DNA of 64,000 bases from Amycolatopsis vastitatis (GCF_002234595.1 NZ_NMUL01000006.1:1-64000), one strand, 5' to 3'. Positions 1-7,363 are shown, numbered from the stretch's first letter. A program made the numbers and translations. Notes: a model not told the origin generated them from the letters alone.

Positions 1-113
1 GCGGCGACTTCCACGGTCTGAGGCGTGGTGGCCGCCGGCGCCGGCGTGGCCACGGCCACGACCGCGGACAGCGTGAACGTGACAATGGCAAGAACTCTGG
101 TTCTCAGATTCAC
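1..113 (-). CDS. N-terminus of a secreted protein, cut by the window edge
   Basis: Only the first 37 codons lie in the window. Reading the minus strand from a GTG at 113 gives a short basic start (VNLRTR), a hydrophobic run (LAIVTFTLSAVVAVA) and then ATPAPAATT. That is a classical Sec signal peptide with a probable AxA cleavage site near residue 28. A purine-rich GAAAGAAAG about 12 nt upstream could be the ribosome binding site. The mature protein lies left of the window, so its function cannot be told. The codons AGA, GTT and CTT are unusually AT-rich for this genome, as is the 5' flank. The signal peptide is the only reason I accept this frame. Confidence 0.6.
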   Translation of the reverse strand, partial: MNLRTRVLAIVTFTLSAVVAVATPAPAATTPQTVEVA

Positions 114-1030
114 TACAAAAGTCCGCTTTCTTTCGATTTTCTACTGCCGCAGAGGACGCCGCCGCAGTCGAACAACATCGGGGCCAGCCAGCAGCGGACC
201 AGCACCCTTTGGAATGAGGCGGATCATTTCTTCACAGCCGAAGAAATCCGTTTCTGTGCCGCTCAACCTGCACGGCTCAGCCAGACCCCGCTCGGACGAG
301 CGCGCACGCCGTCGTCACGGTGCCGCGGCTCTCCGCCGGGTCACGCACAACAGAAGCGCGTCGGCGTGTCCCCCGGAACCCCCAGGTCCCCGGTCGTCAG
401 GTCACTGACAGCGCAACCACTGCAGGCTCGTCATCGACGGCGCTGACGAGGCGCGATCACTTCGGCCTTCGTTCCTCGCCACACAGTCTTCCGCCTTCCC
501 CCGTAAAACAACCCCAGTTACCGAGAGTGCCGGAATCATCACGTCTGCTATCCCAGCCGGGTGAAGCACTCTCGCCAGGCCGACCGTGCCAGCCGTGACT
601 GGACGGCGTCAAGCGCCCCGAAACGTTTTACCCCTGCCCGAAGGGTCTCCGAAGCGGGGAACCTTTGCTCGTCGTGCCGCGACCTGCGAAATCGGCATCA
701 CGGGGGTGGGCTTCGGCTTCGAAGGTGCGTCGACCTTCTTGAAGGTGCACTTCGTGGAAGGGGGCCTGACGAAGCCGGGTGCGCCACCGCTGACCACCGA
801 TCGTCCACAATGGCGCAGGAGTCCGAATAGCGCTGAATCTCCCAGTTGCTCGACGCGTGGCACAGAAGGCGCCGGAAGCTCGCTTCACGCAGGGGTTGTC
901 TCGTGGGCGGTCAGTGACGGTCAGACTCGTCGGTTCGCCCTGCCCGGCTTGATCGCATCGGGGCGTTCAGCGCGTGGCTGCCCGGCGACGCCGCCGGCGA
1001 TCGCAGCCAGTGCCATCGCCAGCGTGCCCG
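114..1030. other. about 0.9 kb without a convincing gene
   Basis: Frames are open on both strands, as expected at this base composition, but none shows a recognisable domain, a good ribosome binding site or the usual codon bias. The first 50 nt are AT-rich and probably hold the promoter of the secreted protein reading leftward. The part from about 609 to 863 has short internal repeats (GAAGGTGC occurs at about 723 and 741) and an 84-codon minus-strand frame that I do not believe is translated. It could be a decayed intergenic repeat. Confidence 0.5.
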
Positions 1031-1036
1031 TATGCT
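1031..1036 (+). promoter_or_regulatory. -10 box of a probable leaderless promoter
   Basis: TATGCT ends exactly 6 nt before the ATG at 1043, so transcription would start at or next to the start codon. The intervening GGGGTG could also act as a weak ribosome binding site. Confidence 0.45.
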
Positions 1037-1042
1037 GGGGTG

Positions 1043-1669
1043 ATGGAGCGGGATGACGGGCCGCGGAGTGATCGTGGGGATTCCTGGGGGTTGGGGCGGC
1101 CGGAGTTGGCTCGCGAACTGGAGCGCGTGGGGGCCGTGGCACTGCGGACGACGGCGTGCTGTCTGGTCTGGATCGTGGCTCTTGCCTTCTTGTTTGTTTT
1201 ATACAGCAATAGTGACGGTGATGCTCCCCGGAATACTGCGACGGGTATTTTAGTATTCTGTGCGCTTGTGATGATTGCGGTGTCGTTGTGTTTTACGCCG
1301 GGGGCCGTATTGTGGTGGTTGCGCTATGAGTCGGTCCGGCGCACCGGCTGGCGAGCTGCGACGGTCACGGCAGAGATCGTGGTGGAACCGGCAGGGTGCC
1401 TCGCGGATTTCGTTCACCCGCGGGCGAATCCTGGTAGAAAGCTCGCCTACGTCGTTCAATACCGCGACGGCGGTGGTGCTCGGCTGCGAGGTGGTGCCAG
1501 CTTGTGGCATCGCCCTCCGCTTCCGGCCTTCGACCGCGCGCAACCTGCGTGGGTCGGTGGCTCGGGCCGCTCGACCGTTGTCCTGTTCGCCAGCAGTCGC
1601 TGGGGCCCCCGCCGTCCGCACGCTGTACCCGCGAGGTTCATTGCCGTCCTTCCCGCACGCTCGCAGTAG
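1043..1669 (+). CDS. small membrane protein with two transmembrane helices
   Basis: A 208-residue protein. The first 30 residues are acidic and polar, followed by two helices at about residues 33-52 (TACCLVWIVALAFLFVLY) and 64-88 (ILVFCALVMIAVSLCF). The rest is a soluble domain of about 115 residues ending in VPARFIAVLPARSQ. The layout resembles DUF3592-type proteins, which place a small beta-rich domain after one or two helices, but I cannot confirm that family. The ATG at 1043 is preferred over an upstream in-frame GTG because a -10 box lies 6 nt before it and because the extra residues would be a run of arginines. The segment coding the helices is clearly lower in GC than its surroundings. 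It has no operon partner. Confidence 0.6.
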   Translation: MERDDGPRSDRGDSWGLGRPELARELERVGAVALRTTACCLVWIVALAFLFVLYSNSDGDAPRNTATGILVFCALVMIAVSLCFTPGAVLWWLRYESVRRTGWRAATVTAEIVVEPAGCLADFVHPRANPGRKLAYVVQYRDGGGARLRGGASLWHRPPLPAFDRAQPAWVGGSGRSTVVLFASSRWGPRRPHAVPARFIAVLPARSQ

Positions 1670-1797
1670 CCGAAGGTCCTAACCTTGACGGGCGCAGACG
1701 CTCTACCTTGCGGGTGGCGTCGGTTCGGTCGAGCGCCTCGAAGGTGGCGACTGCGCGCCTGGCGACTCACAAGCGCGGAGCAGCGGCTCGGTTGCTG

Positions 1798-1930
1798 CCC
1801 AAGGCGCTGCGAACACACCGGCTGGTAGCGGCGAAATGGACCTATCCACACCGGCATGGGCGTCCGCGTGTTGGGGAGGCGATCGCCGGTTGATCGAACG
1901 CCGGGTCGGTCGCGATCCGGCGCCCACGTA
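1798..1930 (+). pseudogene. scrap of an integrase-core transposase
   Basis: A short stretch reads LPKALRTHRLVAAKWTYP followed by HRHGRPRVGEAIAG. It resembles the segment of actinobacterial rve-type transposases where a motif like RKWTYPHRRGRPP precedes the catalytic domain. The frame ends at a TGA at 1891-1893. A one-base shift continues as LIERRVGRDPAPT before another stop. No DDE domain or terminal inverted repeats are visible nearby, so this is a decayed remnant at best. The assignment rests on about 30 residues recalled from the family. Confidence 0.35.
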
Positions 1931-2025
1931 GTTTCCCTGGAAGCAGCTTCCGGTGAATCTGTTCGGTCGCCTGTGTCCGGTGGCCTAGCATGCGTCCGGG
2001 GACGAGCCTTCCGAGGAAAGTTGCT

Positions 2026-2460
2026 GTGGTCGATCTGAAGCTGCTGTACCACGACCTGGTCCGGTTCGAGATGGAACTGTGGGGTGCGGTCGACGCGCGG
2101 CTGCGGGCGGAATGCGATCTGCAGCTCACGTGGTTCGAGGTGATGCGCCTGCTCGGCCGGCGCGGTGGATGCCGGGTCCTGGACATCGCCGAGGAGTTCG
2201 GGATCACGGTCGGGGGACCAGCAAGGTGGTCGACCGGGTCGAGGCCGCCAAGTACTGCCGGCGTCGCGCCAATCCGGACGACCGGCGGTCTTCGATCGTC
2301 GAGCTGACGTCTGCGGGGCGCCGGACGCTGGCCCGAGCCGAGAAGGTCTTCGAAGACGAGCTGGAGATCCGGCTCGGCTCGGTGCTTTCGGAACGGGTCC
2401 CTCAAGCAGCTGGGCAGGGCGCTCGGGGATCTGCGTGCCGCGTATCGCCTGAGCGCGTGA
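2026..2460 (+). pseudogene. MarR-family regulator with two compensating frameshifts
   Basis: The gene starts at a GTG with AGGAAAG upstream and reads DLKLLYHDLVRFEMELW through LDIAEEFGITVGG in one frame. At a five-G run (2212-2216) the homology moves to a second frame, TSKVVDRVEAA through LTSAGRRTLARAEKVFEDEL. Near a GGG at 2395-2397 it returns to the first frame, SLKQLGRALGDLRAAYRLSA, and ends at the TGA of 2458-2460. Pieced together it is a normal MarR winged-helix protein of about 145 residues, with the wing motif CRRRANPDDRRS. One base appears lost at the first run and one gained at the second. As written the protein breaks in the DNA-binding domain. The neighbours are also decayed, which favours real inactivation, though errors in G runs cannot be excluded. 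Confidence 0.75.
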
Positions 2461-2512
2461 CACGAGCCGGCGTAGGCCACCCCGGAAGCCGGGGTTCACG
2501 GGAAAGCTGTCC

Positions 2513-3204
2513 TCAATGGACTGCCTGAAGGTGCCGCTGCAGGTACTGCGCCGTCAGGCTTCCGGTCGTGCCGGCCAGATCCTCGGGCGGGCCGACGGCG
2601 ACGACGCTGCCTCCCTCGGCGCCGCCACCGGGGCCCAGGTCGATGACGTGGTCGGCGTTGGCGATCATGTCGAGGTCGTGCTCGATGACGACGACGGTCG
2701 CTCCGCGAGCGGTCAGGCGTTGCAGGACGTCGAGGAGCACCCGCACGTCGAGGGGATGCAGGCCGACGCTGGGTTCGTCGAACACGAAGAGCGAGCCGTC
2801 CTGGTCGCGGTCGAGTTCGCCGGCGAGCTTGAGGCGCTGGGCTTCGCCCCCGGACAACGCCGGGGTGGATTCGCCGAGCGTCAGGTACCCGAGGCCGAGT
2901 GCGGCAAGCGTCTGCAGGCGGGTGAGGACGCGCCGGATGTCGCCCACGTGGTCGAGGGCTTCTTCGACGGTCAGGGCGAGCACGTCCGGCAGCGTGAGGG
3001 CGTCGTTGCCGCGGCGGACCCGGTCGGCCTCGGGGGCGACCGGCGGCCCCCGCAGTCGGGGCAGTCGATGTCGACGTCGGGCAGGAACTGCACGTCGAGC
3101 GACACCTGCCCGGTTCCGTCGCACCGCGGGCAGCGCAGCGAGCCGGTGTTGTAGGAGAAGTCGCCCGCCGCCAGTTCGAGTTCTCCGAGAAGCGGGGCAT
3201 TGAG
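2513..3204 (-). pseudogene. 3' fragment of a UvrA-like ABC ATPase, frameshifted
   Basis: Only the C-terminal third of a UvrA paralogue is present. From 3204 downward one frame reads LNAPLLGELELAAGDFSYN and the zinc-binding segment with CPRC, then FLPDVDIDCPDCGG. Near 3045-3050 one base is missing and the homology continues in another frame as APEADRVRRGN, through the ABC signature LSGGEAQRLKLAGEL, Walker B SLFVFDEPSVGLHP, the switch histidine VIEHDLDMI, and a natural C-terminus at 2513. There is no start codon, no first ATPase domain and no UvrB-binding region. The break at 3204 abuts an integrase remnant on the other strand. UvrA paralogues of this kind are also known as self-resistance proteins in antibiotic producers. 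Confidence 0.8.
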
Positions 3205-3619
3205 ATCCGGCCTCCGCTGAAGGAGATCGGCGGCAGGGTCTACAAGGGAGGCCGGAGCCGGCGTGGGACGTGGTCGAGCTCGACGACCCGGGTGCGGGGG
3301 AGCGGCGCCCGCCGATCCTGCCGACGTTCACCTTCCACGAAGGGCGGCACACGCACAGCACGTGGCTGACCGAGGATGGGATCCCGGAGGTCGCCCGCCA
3401 GGCGCGGCTGGGGCAGAAGATGAAGGGCATCGCGCGGGTCTACGACCACGTGACCCGGCGATGGTCAACCAGATCCTGGACGCGCTCGAGGAACGCTGCC
3501 TGCGGTCCTTGGCGTCGCTGTAGCCGGGTGAGCGCGCCAAGCTGGTGTCCTGGTTCCCGCACCTGCGGTCCCGCCGGGCGATCGGGCCCGACCCGGGGCC
3601 ATCGCCGACTGACGACTGA
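3205..3619 (+). pseudogene. remnant of a tyrosine recombinase (phage or AICE integrase)
   Basis: Several frames together give the C-terminal half of a tyrosine integrase. IRPPLKEIGGRVYKGG starts at 3205. EPAWDVVELDDPGAGERR then leads into FTFHEGRHTHSTWLTEDG, ARLGQKMKGIARVYDHVT (HxxR box and catalytic tyrosine region), and after a frameshift near 3460 AMVNQILDALEERCLRSL. An in-frame TAG at 3521-3523 follows, and the homology runs on as PGERAKLVSWFPHLRS to a TGA at 3617-3619. The N-terminal half is missing. Its position just beyond the 3' end of a tRNA-Val gene is the usual place for an integrase of an element inserted in a tRNA, so this marks a lost integrative element. Confidence 0.8.
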
Positions 3620-3652
3620 AGCCCCGCCCCTCCGAGGGAGGGACAGGGCTTC
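3618..3652 (-). terminator. imperfect hairpin after the tRNA cluster
   Basis: Arms 3618-3633 and 3637-3652 pair over 16 positions with two mismatches around a GAG loop. It lies just beyond the 3' end of the tRNA-Val on the minus strand and is the likely terminator of the tRNA unit. Confidence 0.6.
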
Positions 3653-3669
3653 TGACCTGCGAAAACATG

Positions 3670-3744
3670 TGGTGCGCGATACTGGGATTGAACCAGTGAC
3701 CTCTTCCGTGTCAGGGAAGCGCTCTCCCGCTGAGCTAATCGCGC
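3670..3744 (-). tRNA. tRNA-Val (anticodon GAC)
   Basis: Minus-strand cloverleaf with acceptor arms GCGCGAT/ATCGCGC, discriminator A and an encoded CCA (3670-3672). The anticodon arm is CTTCC-CTGACAC-GGAAG, so the anticodon is GAC. The T arm is CTGGTTCAATCCCAG. It is the last gene of a Gly-Cys-Val cluster, 1 nt from tRNA-Cys. Its 3' end faces the integrase remnant and is the probable old attachment site. Confidence 0.95.
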
Positions 3745-3745
3745 G

Positions 3746-3816
3746 AGGTGGAGACGGGATTCGAACCCGTGTACACGGCTTTGCAGGCCGTTGCCTCGCC
3801 TCTCGGCCACTCCACC
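3746..3816 (-). tRNA. tRNA-Cys (anticodon GCA)
   Basis: Acceptor GGTGGAG/CTCCACC with discriminator U, which is an identity element for cysteine tRNA. The anticodon loop CTGCAAA gives GCA, and the T arm has GGTTCGAATCC. CCA is not encoded. It is co-directional with the flanking tRNA genes. Confidence 0.95.
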
Positions 3817-3839
3817 GTGACAGGCTCGAGAGCCTACCG

Positions 3840-3912
3840 AGCGGATGACGGGATTCGAACCCGCGACCCTCACCTTGGCAAGGTGATGCGCTACCAGCTG
3901 CGCTACATCCGC
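3840..3912 (-). tRNA. tRNA-Gly (anticodon GCC)
   Basis: Acceptor GCGGATG/CATCCGC pairing, discriminator U as usual for glycine, anticodon arm CACCT-TGCCAA-GGTG giving GCC, and T loop GGTTCGAATCC. It is the promoter-proximal gene of the three-tRNA cluster. No CCA is encoded. Confidence 0.95.
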
Positions 3913-4024
3913 ATTCCGCAGCTCCGGGAGGTCGTTCCCCCGTCGCCGTGGTGTGGGAAAACCATATCGGACCCCGGAACCGGGGCCGACACCGGGGTGT
4001 CACTCCGCCGTTGCGTGGCCGTCA

Positions 4025-4450
4025 TCAGGCCAAATCGTGGGGGATGAGGTGGGTGAGCGCGTCGTCGACGTCGACCCACAGGTGCTCGTTGCCCGGCAGC
4101 ACCACGTCGTAGGTCCGGTCGAGGAAGTCGGCCAGCTCCTGGGCGGACGCCTCGAACATGGCGTGCCCGGACGGCGAGTTCAACTCGATCAGGACGGCTT
4201 CGGGGTCCTCGACGGAGGGGCGGATGCGGACGTCCCCGTCGCCGGCGTCGGCCAGGAGGCCGTCCGCGAGCAGGTCGCGCGCGTACACCCATTCGACCCA
4301 TCCTGCGCGGCCGGTGCGGAAGGCGGCGACGACCGCGTACGGGTCTCGTGTGTCGTAGCGCAGCTCCACCTTGACCGGAACCGCGGGAGTCCGCGGCGCC
4401 AGCAGGTCGAAGACCGCCGTCGAGCGGAGCGTCACGTGATCGTTGCGCAT
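4025..4450 (-). CDS. SsgA-like (SsgB-type) sporulation and cell-division regulator
   Basis: A 141-residue protein of the SsgA-like family found only in morphologically complex actinomycetes. Visible family features are the core LRYDTRDPYAVVAAF, the segment VEWVYARDLLADGL, DVRIRPS, and the C-terminal LWVDVDDALTHLI. In Streptomyces SsgB helps place FtsZ at sporulation septa together with SsgA. Non-streptomycetes usually carry an SsgB-like orthologue, so that is the best guess here. I chose the ATG at 4450 because the family begins just before the first beta-strand and an AAGGG lies upstream; the frame is open further upstream but without homology. It stands alone between tRNA genes, transcribed toward the tRNA cluster. 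Confidence 0.88.
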   Translation of the reverse strand: MRNDHVTLRSTAVFDLLAPRTPAVPVKVELRYDTRDPYAVVAAFRTGRAGWVEWVYARDLLADGLLADAGDGDVRIRPSVEDPEAVLIELNSPSGHAMFEASAQELADFLDRTYDVVLPGNEHLWVDVDDALTHLIPHDLA

Positions 4451-4839
4451 CGTCCTACCCTTCGTCTCCCTTCCCGGCCCGGCCCGGCCGAGGGCATCAC
4501 CACTGGGACGCATCGGGAGGCCGATTCCGTCGCGGGTGAGCCGCATATCACCCGTCCGGGCTCGCCGGCCCCCTTCTCCACCCGTGACCACCCACGGCGC
4601 GCAGCTGACCGGCGCGCCCCGTGGGGCCCACGCCTCCATACTGCGCGGTTTAGTCGCCGGGCGATAGCACCGTCGCACGGGTGTCGAACGTGGCGTCAGG
4701 CGGCCCCCCGTCGGCACAACCCCGGCTAGCTCGGGTTTGTTCGTTCCGTACTCGCCGGTAAGCGGAGTGTGGTCGATGAGGACCACCCGTTTGCAGGCGC
4801 CCTAAAGTCGTAGGCTAGAGTTCTCGCAACGACAAAGGC
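4451..4839. other. 389-nt intergenic region between ssgA-like gene and tRNA-Val
   Basis: No gene seen. It must hold the promoters of the SsgA-like gene (leftward) and of the tRNA-Val (rightward). TAGGCT at 4811-4816 lies upstream of the tRNA and could be a -10 box. Confidence 0.5.
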
Positions 4840-4911
4840 GGGCGATTAGCTCAGCGGGAGAGCGCTTCGTTCACACCGAAGAGGTCACTGGTTCGATCCC
4901 AGTATCGCCCA
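4840..4911 (+). tRNA. tRNA-Val (anticodon CAC)
   Basis: Acceptor GGGCGAT/ATCGCCC, discriminator A, no encoded CCA. The anticodon loop TTCACAC gives CAC. Outside the anticodon stem and the first acceptor pairs it is nearly identical to the tRNA-Val(GAC) at 3670-3744 but lies on the opposite strand. Confidence 0.95.
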
Positions 4912-4921
4912 CGAGACGGTT

Positions 4922-4962
4922 GAGAGGGTCATGTTCGCGGAACACGCGAACATGACCCTCTC
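4922..4962 (+). terminator. perfect 18-bp stem-loop after tRNA-Val
   Basis: Arms 4922-4939 and 4945-4962 are perfect reverse complements around the loop GAACA, only 10 nt after the tRNA. There is no long U tract, as is common for terminators in high-GC actinomycetes. Confidence 0.8.
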
Positions 4963-4971
4963 TTCGTGTCT

Positions 4972-5027
4972 TGTGGGGGCCGAGCCCCCACACCCCCGCC
5001 GGGGGCAAGCCCCCGGACCCCCGGGGT
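4972..5027. repeat. row of three GC-clamp hairpins
   Basis: TGTGGGGGC (4972-4980) pairs with 4984-4992. CCGGGGGC (4999-5006) pairs with 5009-5016. ACCCC/GGGGT around 5017-5027 makes a third small palindrome. Such rows of G5/C5 hairpins follow strong transcription units in many actinomycetes. Here they may back up the preceding terminator. Confidence 0.6.
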
Positions 5028-5707
5028 GGTCGCCTCGGGTGGGGGAACTTCTGTAAGTGGAGTGAACGATCCGTTCGGATCTTGCGTATCAGGTGACGAG
5101 AACAGTTCGCGCCCGTGCCGCCGGGGCTCGCCGGAACTGCCTCCGAATCCTGCCGCCGCGGTGGGTTTCTGTCGAACGAACGCCTGCGGGAGGTCCGGAT
5201 GTGATCTTCGGCACCGCGCGGGCCCGGCTGGTCCGGGACAAGTGTGACAAAACCTCGTGCGCGTGACGAATTGACGAGGAACGTCACGATCCGTGTATCG
5301 GGCACCCGCGTCGCGACGGTCGCGCTCCCACACTGGTCCACTGTGGACCACTGCGGGGCCGCAACGTCCACAGTGGATCTTCCGGGTGCGCTCGGCCGTT
5401 CGCGAGCGTCTGGTCCACCCGGGTGCGGGCAACGGTCCTCCCGTTACGGAATGTAGTTTTCTCGGGGATACGTCCTCTTACGCATCGTCACCTTCTCGTT
5501 ATCTTGCGGCCATTTTCTGGCGGATAAGACGCGCAAGATGTGGCTGGAAATCCTTGTAACGATGGCGAGAGAGTCGCCGATACCTTGCCGTGTGAACCCC
5601 TCCGCGGGCACTGCGCGAGACCTGAGCCGTGATGACGCTACGAAATCATCCTCAGTGACGCTGCGTGCTTGCGGATCCAACCCCGATCCCTGTTCCCGGG
5701 AGGTCAG
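5028..5707. other. long intergenic leader before the sugar transferase
   Basis: About 680 nt with no convincing gene. It contains dyad elements (5335-5377; ATCTTGCG at 5501-5508 against CGCAAGAT at 5532-5539) and an AT-richer part around 5450-5560 that probably holds the promoter of the downstream gene. The length suggests a regulated or structured 5' untranslated region. Confidence 0.5.
5335..5377. promoter_or_regulatory. nested palindrome and 11-bp inverted repeat
   Basis: GGTCCAC-T-GTGGACC (5335-5349) is a palindrome. Its core TCCACTGTGGA (5338-5348) recurs inverted as TCCACAGTGGA (5367-5377). This could be a dimeric repressor site or an RNA stem upstream of the sugar transferase. The regulator is unknown. 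Confidence 0.4.
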
Positions 5708-7237
5708 ATGGAAGAGTCTGTGCGGCCCTCTTACACGGTGAGCCAGCCACCGCCGCACATCGACCTCCAGGCCATCCCTCGTCCCGCCCACCGGGACGGC
5801 CAGCCGGCGGGCGAACCGTCGGGAACGCCGTCCCCCAAGGCGTTGCCGGCGGCCTGGGAGGCCAGATACAGAGCCTGGGTCATCGGCAGCGACGTCTTCA
5901 TCACGCTGCTGGTGATCGCGATCAGCGCCTTCGTCATCGATCGCGTTGCGCCGCACGACATGCACGCCTTCGGCACGATGCTCGCGGTGTTCGTCTCCCT
6001 GCCGGTCAGCCGGGCTTGGAGCCCGCGCGTGCTCGGCGAAGGCGCGGAGGAGTACCGCACCCTCGGCCGCGGCTTCATCACCGCCGCCGTCCTCGTCGCA
6101 CTGGGCGGCCTGCTGTTCGGGGCGCTCGAGGTCCAGGTCTGGGTGTTCGTCGTCGTCCCGGCGATCGCGCTCGTCGCGTTCCCGCAGCGGTACCTGCTGC
6201 GCCAGGTCCTGCACCGCAAGCGCGCCAAGGGACTCTGCCTGCTGCCGGTGATGGCGGCGGGCAGCCCGGAAACCGTCGCCGACCTCATCGCCCGCACCCG
6301 CTCGGAGGTGCACGTCGGCTGGCGCGTCGAGGCGGCCTGCACGTTCACCGGGCACGGCGCCGACCGCGACAGCGGCGAGATCGACGGCGTTCCCGTGGTC
6401 GGCAGGCTGGAGGAGCTGTCCCGGTACGTGCGGCGCGGCGGCTACCGGGTCGTGGCGATCACCGCGGACCAGTACTGGACGCCGAAACGCCTGCAGCGGC
6501 TGGCCTGGGACATGGAGGGCACCGGCGCGGAGATGGTCGTGGCGCCCGTGCTGATGGAGGTCGCCGGGCCCCGGCTCAACGTCACGGGCGTGCTCGGCAT
6601 GCCCCTGCTGCGGGTCACCGCGCCGATGTTCACCGGCGGCCGCCGGGTGGTGAAGGAGATCGTCGACCGCTGCGGCTCGGCGCTGCTGCTCACCCTGATG
6701 TCCCCGCTGCTGCTCGCGATCGCCGTCGCGATCAAGCTGAACGACCGCGGCCCGGTCATCTACCGCCAGCGCCGCGTCGGCCGCGACGGGGCGACGTTCA
6801 CCATGCTCAAGTTCCGGACGATGGTCACGAACGCCGACGAGATCCGGAAGACCCTGGAGGAGGACAACGAGGGCGCGGGCCCGCTGTTCAAGATGAAGCG
6901 GGACCCTCGTATCACCCGGGTGGGTGGTTTGCTGCGCCGGTATTCGCTCGACGAGCTGCCCCAGCTGTTCAACGTCGTCTCCGGGAAGATGTCGCTCGTG
7001 GGCCCGCGGCCGCCGCTGCCGGAGGAGACCGCGCAGTACGCCCCGGACGCCCGGCGCCGGCTGCTGGTCAAGCCGGGGCTGACCGGCCTCTGGCAGGTCA
7101 GCGGCCGCAGCGACCTCACGTGGGCCGAGAGCATCCGGCTCGACCTGCGCTACGTGGAGGACTGGTCCCTCGCGCTGGACCTGGTGATCCTCTGGAAGAC
7201 CTTCCGCGCGGTGATGGGCGGGCAGGGCGCCTACTGA
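5708..7237 (+). CDS. undecaprenyl-phosphate sugar phosphotransferase (exopolysaccharide priming)
   Basis: A 509-residue polyisoprenyl-phosphate hexose-1-phosphate transferase of the WbaP/CpsE type. Such enzymes move a sugar-1-phosphate from a nucleotide sugar to undecaprenyl phosphate at the inner membrane face and so start exopolysaccharide or glycan assembly. Four hydrophobic helices lie at about residues 59-160, followed by a CoA-binding-like middle domain, a fifth re-entrant helix near 322-343, and the catalytic part with LKFRTM, SLDELPQLFNV, MSLVGPRPPLPEE and KPGLTGLWQVSGRS. The ATG at 5708 follows GGGAGGTC at good spacing; a TTG at 5669 is the alternative. No glycosyltransferases or flippase lie nearby, so it is an orphan priming enzyme here. 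A strong terminator follows. Confidence 0.92.
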   Translation: MEESVRPSYTVSQPPPHIDLQAIPRPAHRDGQPAGEPSGTPSPKALPAAWEARYRAWVIGSDVFITLLVIAISAFVIDRVAPHDMHAFGTMLAVFVSLPVSRAWSPRVLGEGAEEYRTLGRGFITAAVLVALGGLLFGALEVQVWVFVVVPAIALVAFPQRYLLRQVLHRKRAKGLCLLPVMAAGSPETVADLIARTRSEVHVGWRVEAACTFTGHGADRDSGEIDGVPVVGRLEELSRYVRRGGYRVVAITADQYWTPKRLQRLAWDMEGTGAEMVVAPVLMEVAGPRLNVTGVLGMPLLRVTAPMFTGGRRVVKEIVDRCGSALLLTLMSPLLLAIAVAIKLNDRGPVIYRQRRVGRDGATFTMLKFRTMVTNADEIRKTLEEDNEGAGPLFKMKRDPRITRVGGLLRRYSLDELPQLFNVVSGKMSLVGPRPPLPEETAQYAPDARRRLLVKPGLTGLWQVSGRSDLTWAESIRLDLRYVEDWSLALDLVILWKTFRAVMGGQGAY

Positions 7238-7263
7238 CCCGTTCTCGCACCGCGCACGCGCAC

Positions 7264-7302
7264 CACGGCCGCCGACCCCTGCCACAGGGGTCGGCGGCCG
7301 TG
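7264..7302 (+). terminator. 18-bp stem-loop after the sugar transferase
   Basis: Arms 7264-7281 and 7285-7302 are perfect reverse complements with a CCA loop, 26 nt after the stop codon. Confidence 0.85.
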
Positions 7303-7351
7303 TCCGTTCCCGGCCGGTGATCCGCTTCACAAGTGGTTGAACGCGAAATAG

Positions 7352-7363
7352 TTGAGCGCTCAA
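7352..7363. promoter_or_regulatory. MarR-type operator TTGA-N4-TCAA
   Basis: TTGAGCGCTCAA lies inside the longer palindrome GTTGAGCGCTCAAC (7351-7364), 44 nt upstream of the nitroreductase. The same core lies in the promoter of the MarR gene at 10868, which makes that protein the likely regulator. Confidence 0.6.

Noticed and set aside
1440..1669. Frameshift in the C-terminal part of the small membrane protein
   Set aside because: The arginine-rich tail looked odd, but the in-frame sequence keeps a plausible beta-strand pattern to its stop and no other frame gives a better continuation.
4451..4786. N-terminal extension of the SsgA-like protein
   Set aside because: The frame is open upstream, but the family starts at about 4450 and the extra residues have no homology or ribosome binding site.
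5444..7363. A 639-codon open frame on the minus strand across the sugar transferase
   Set aside because: Shadow of the real gene: high GC in third positions leaves the opposite frame free of stops. It has low-complexity Arg/Ala/Asp-rich sequence and no domain.
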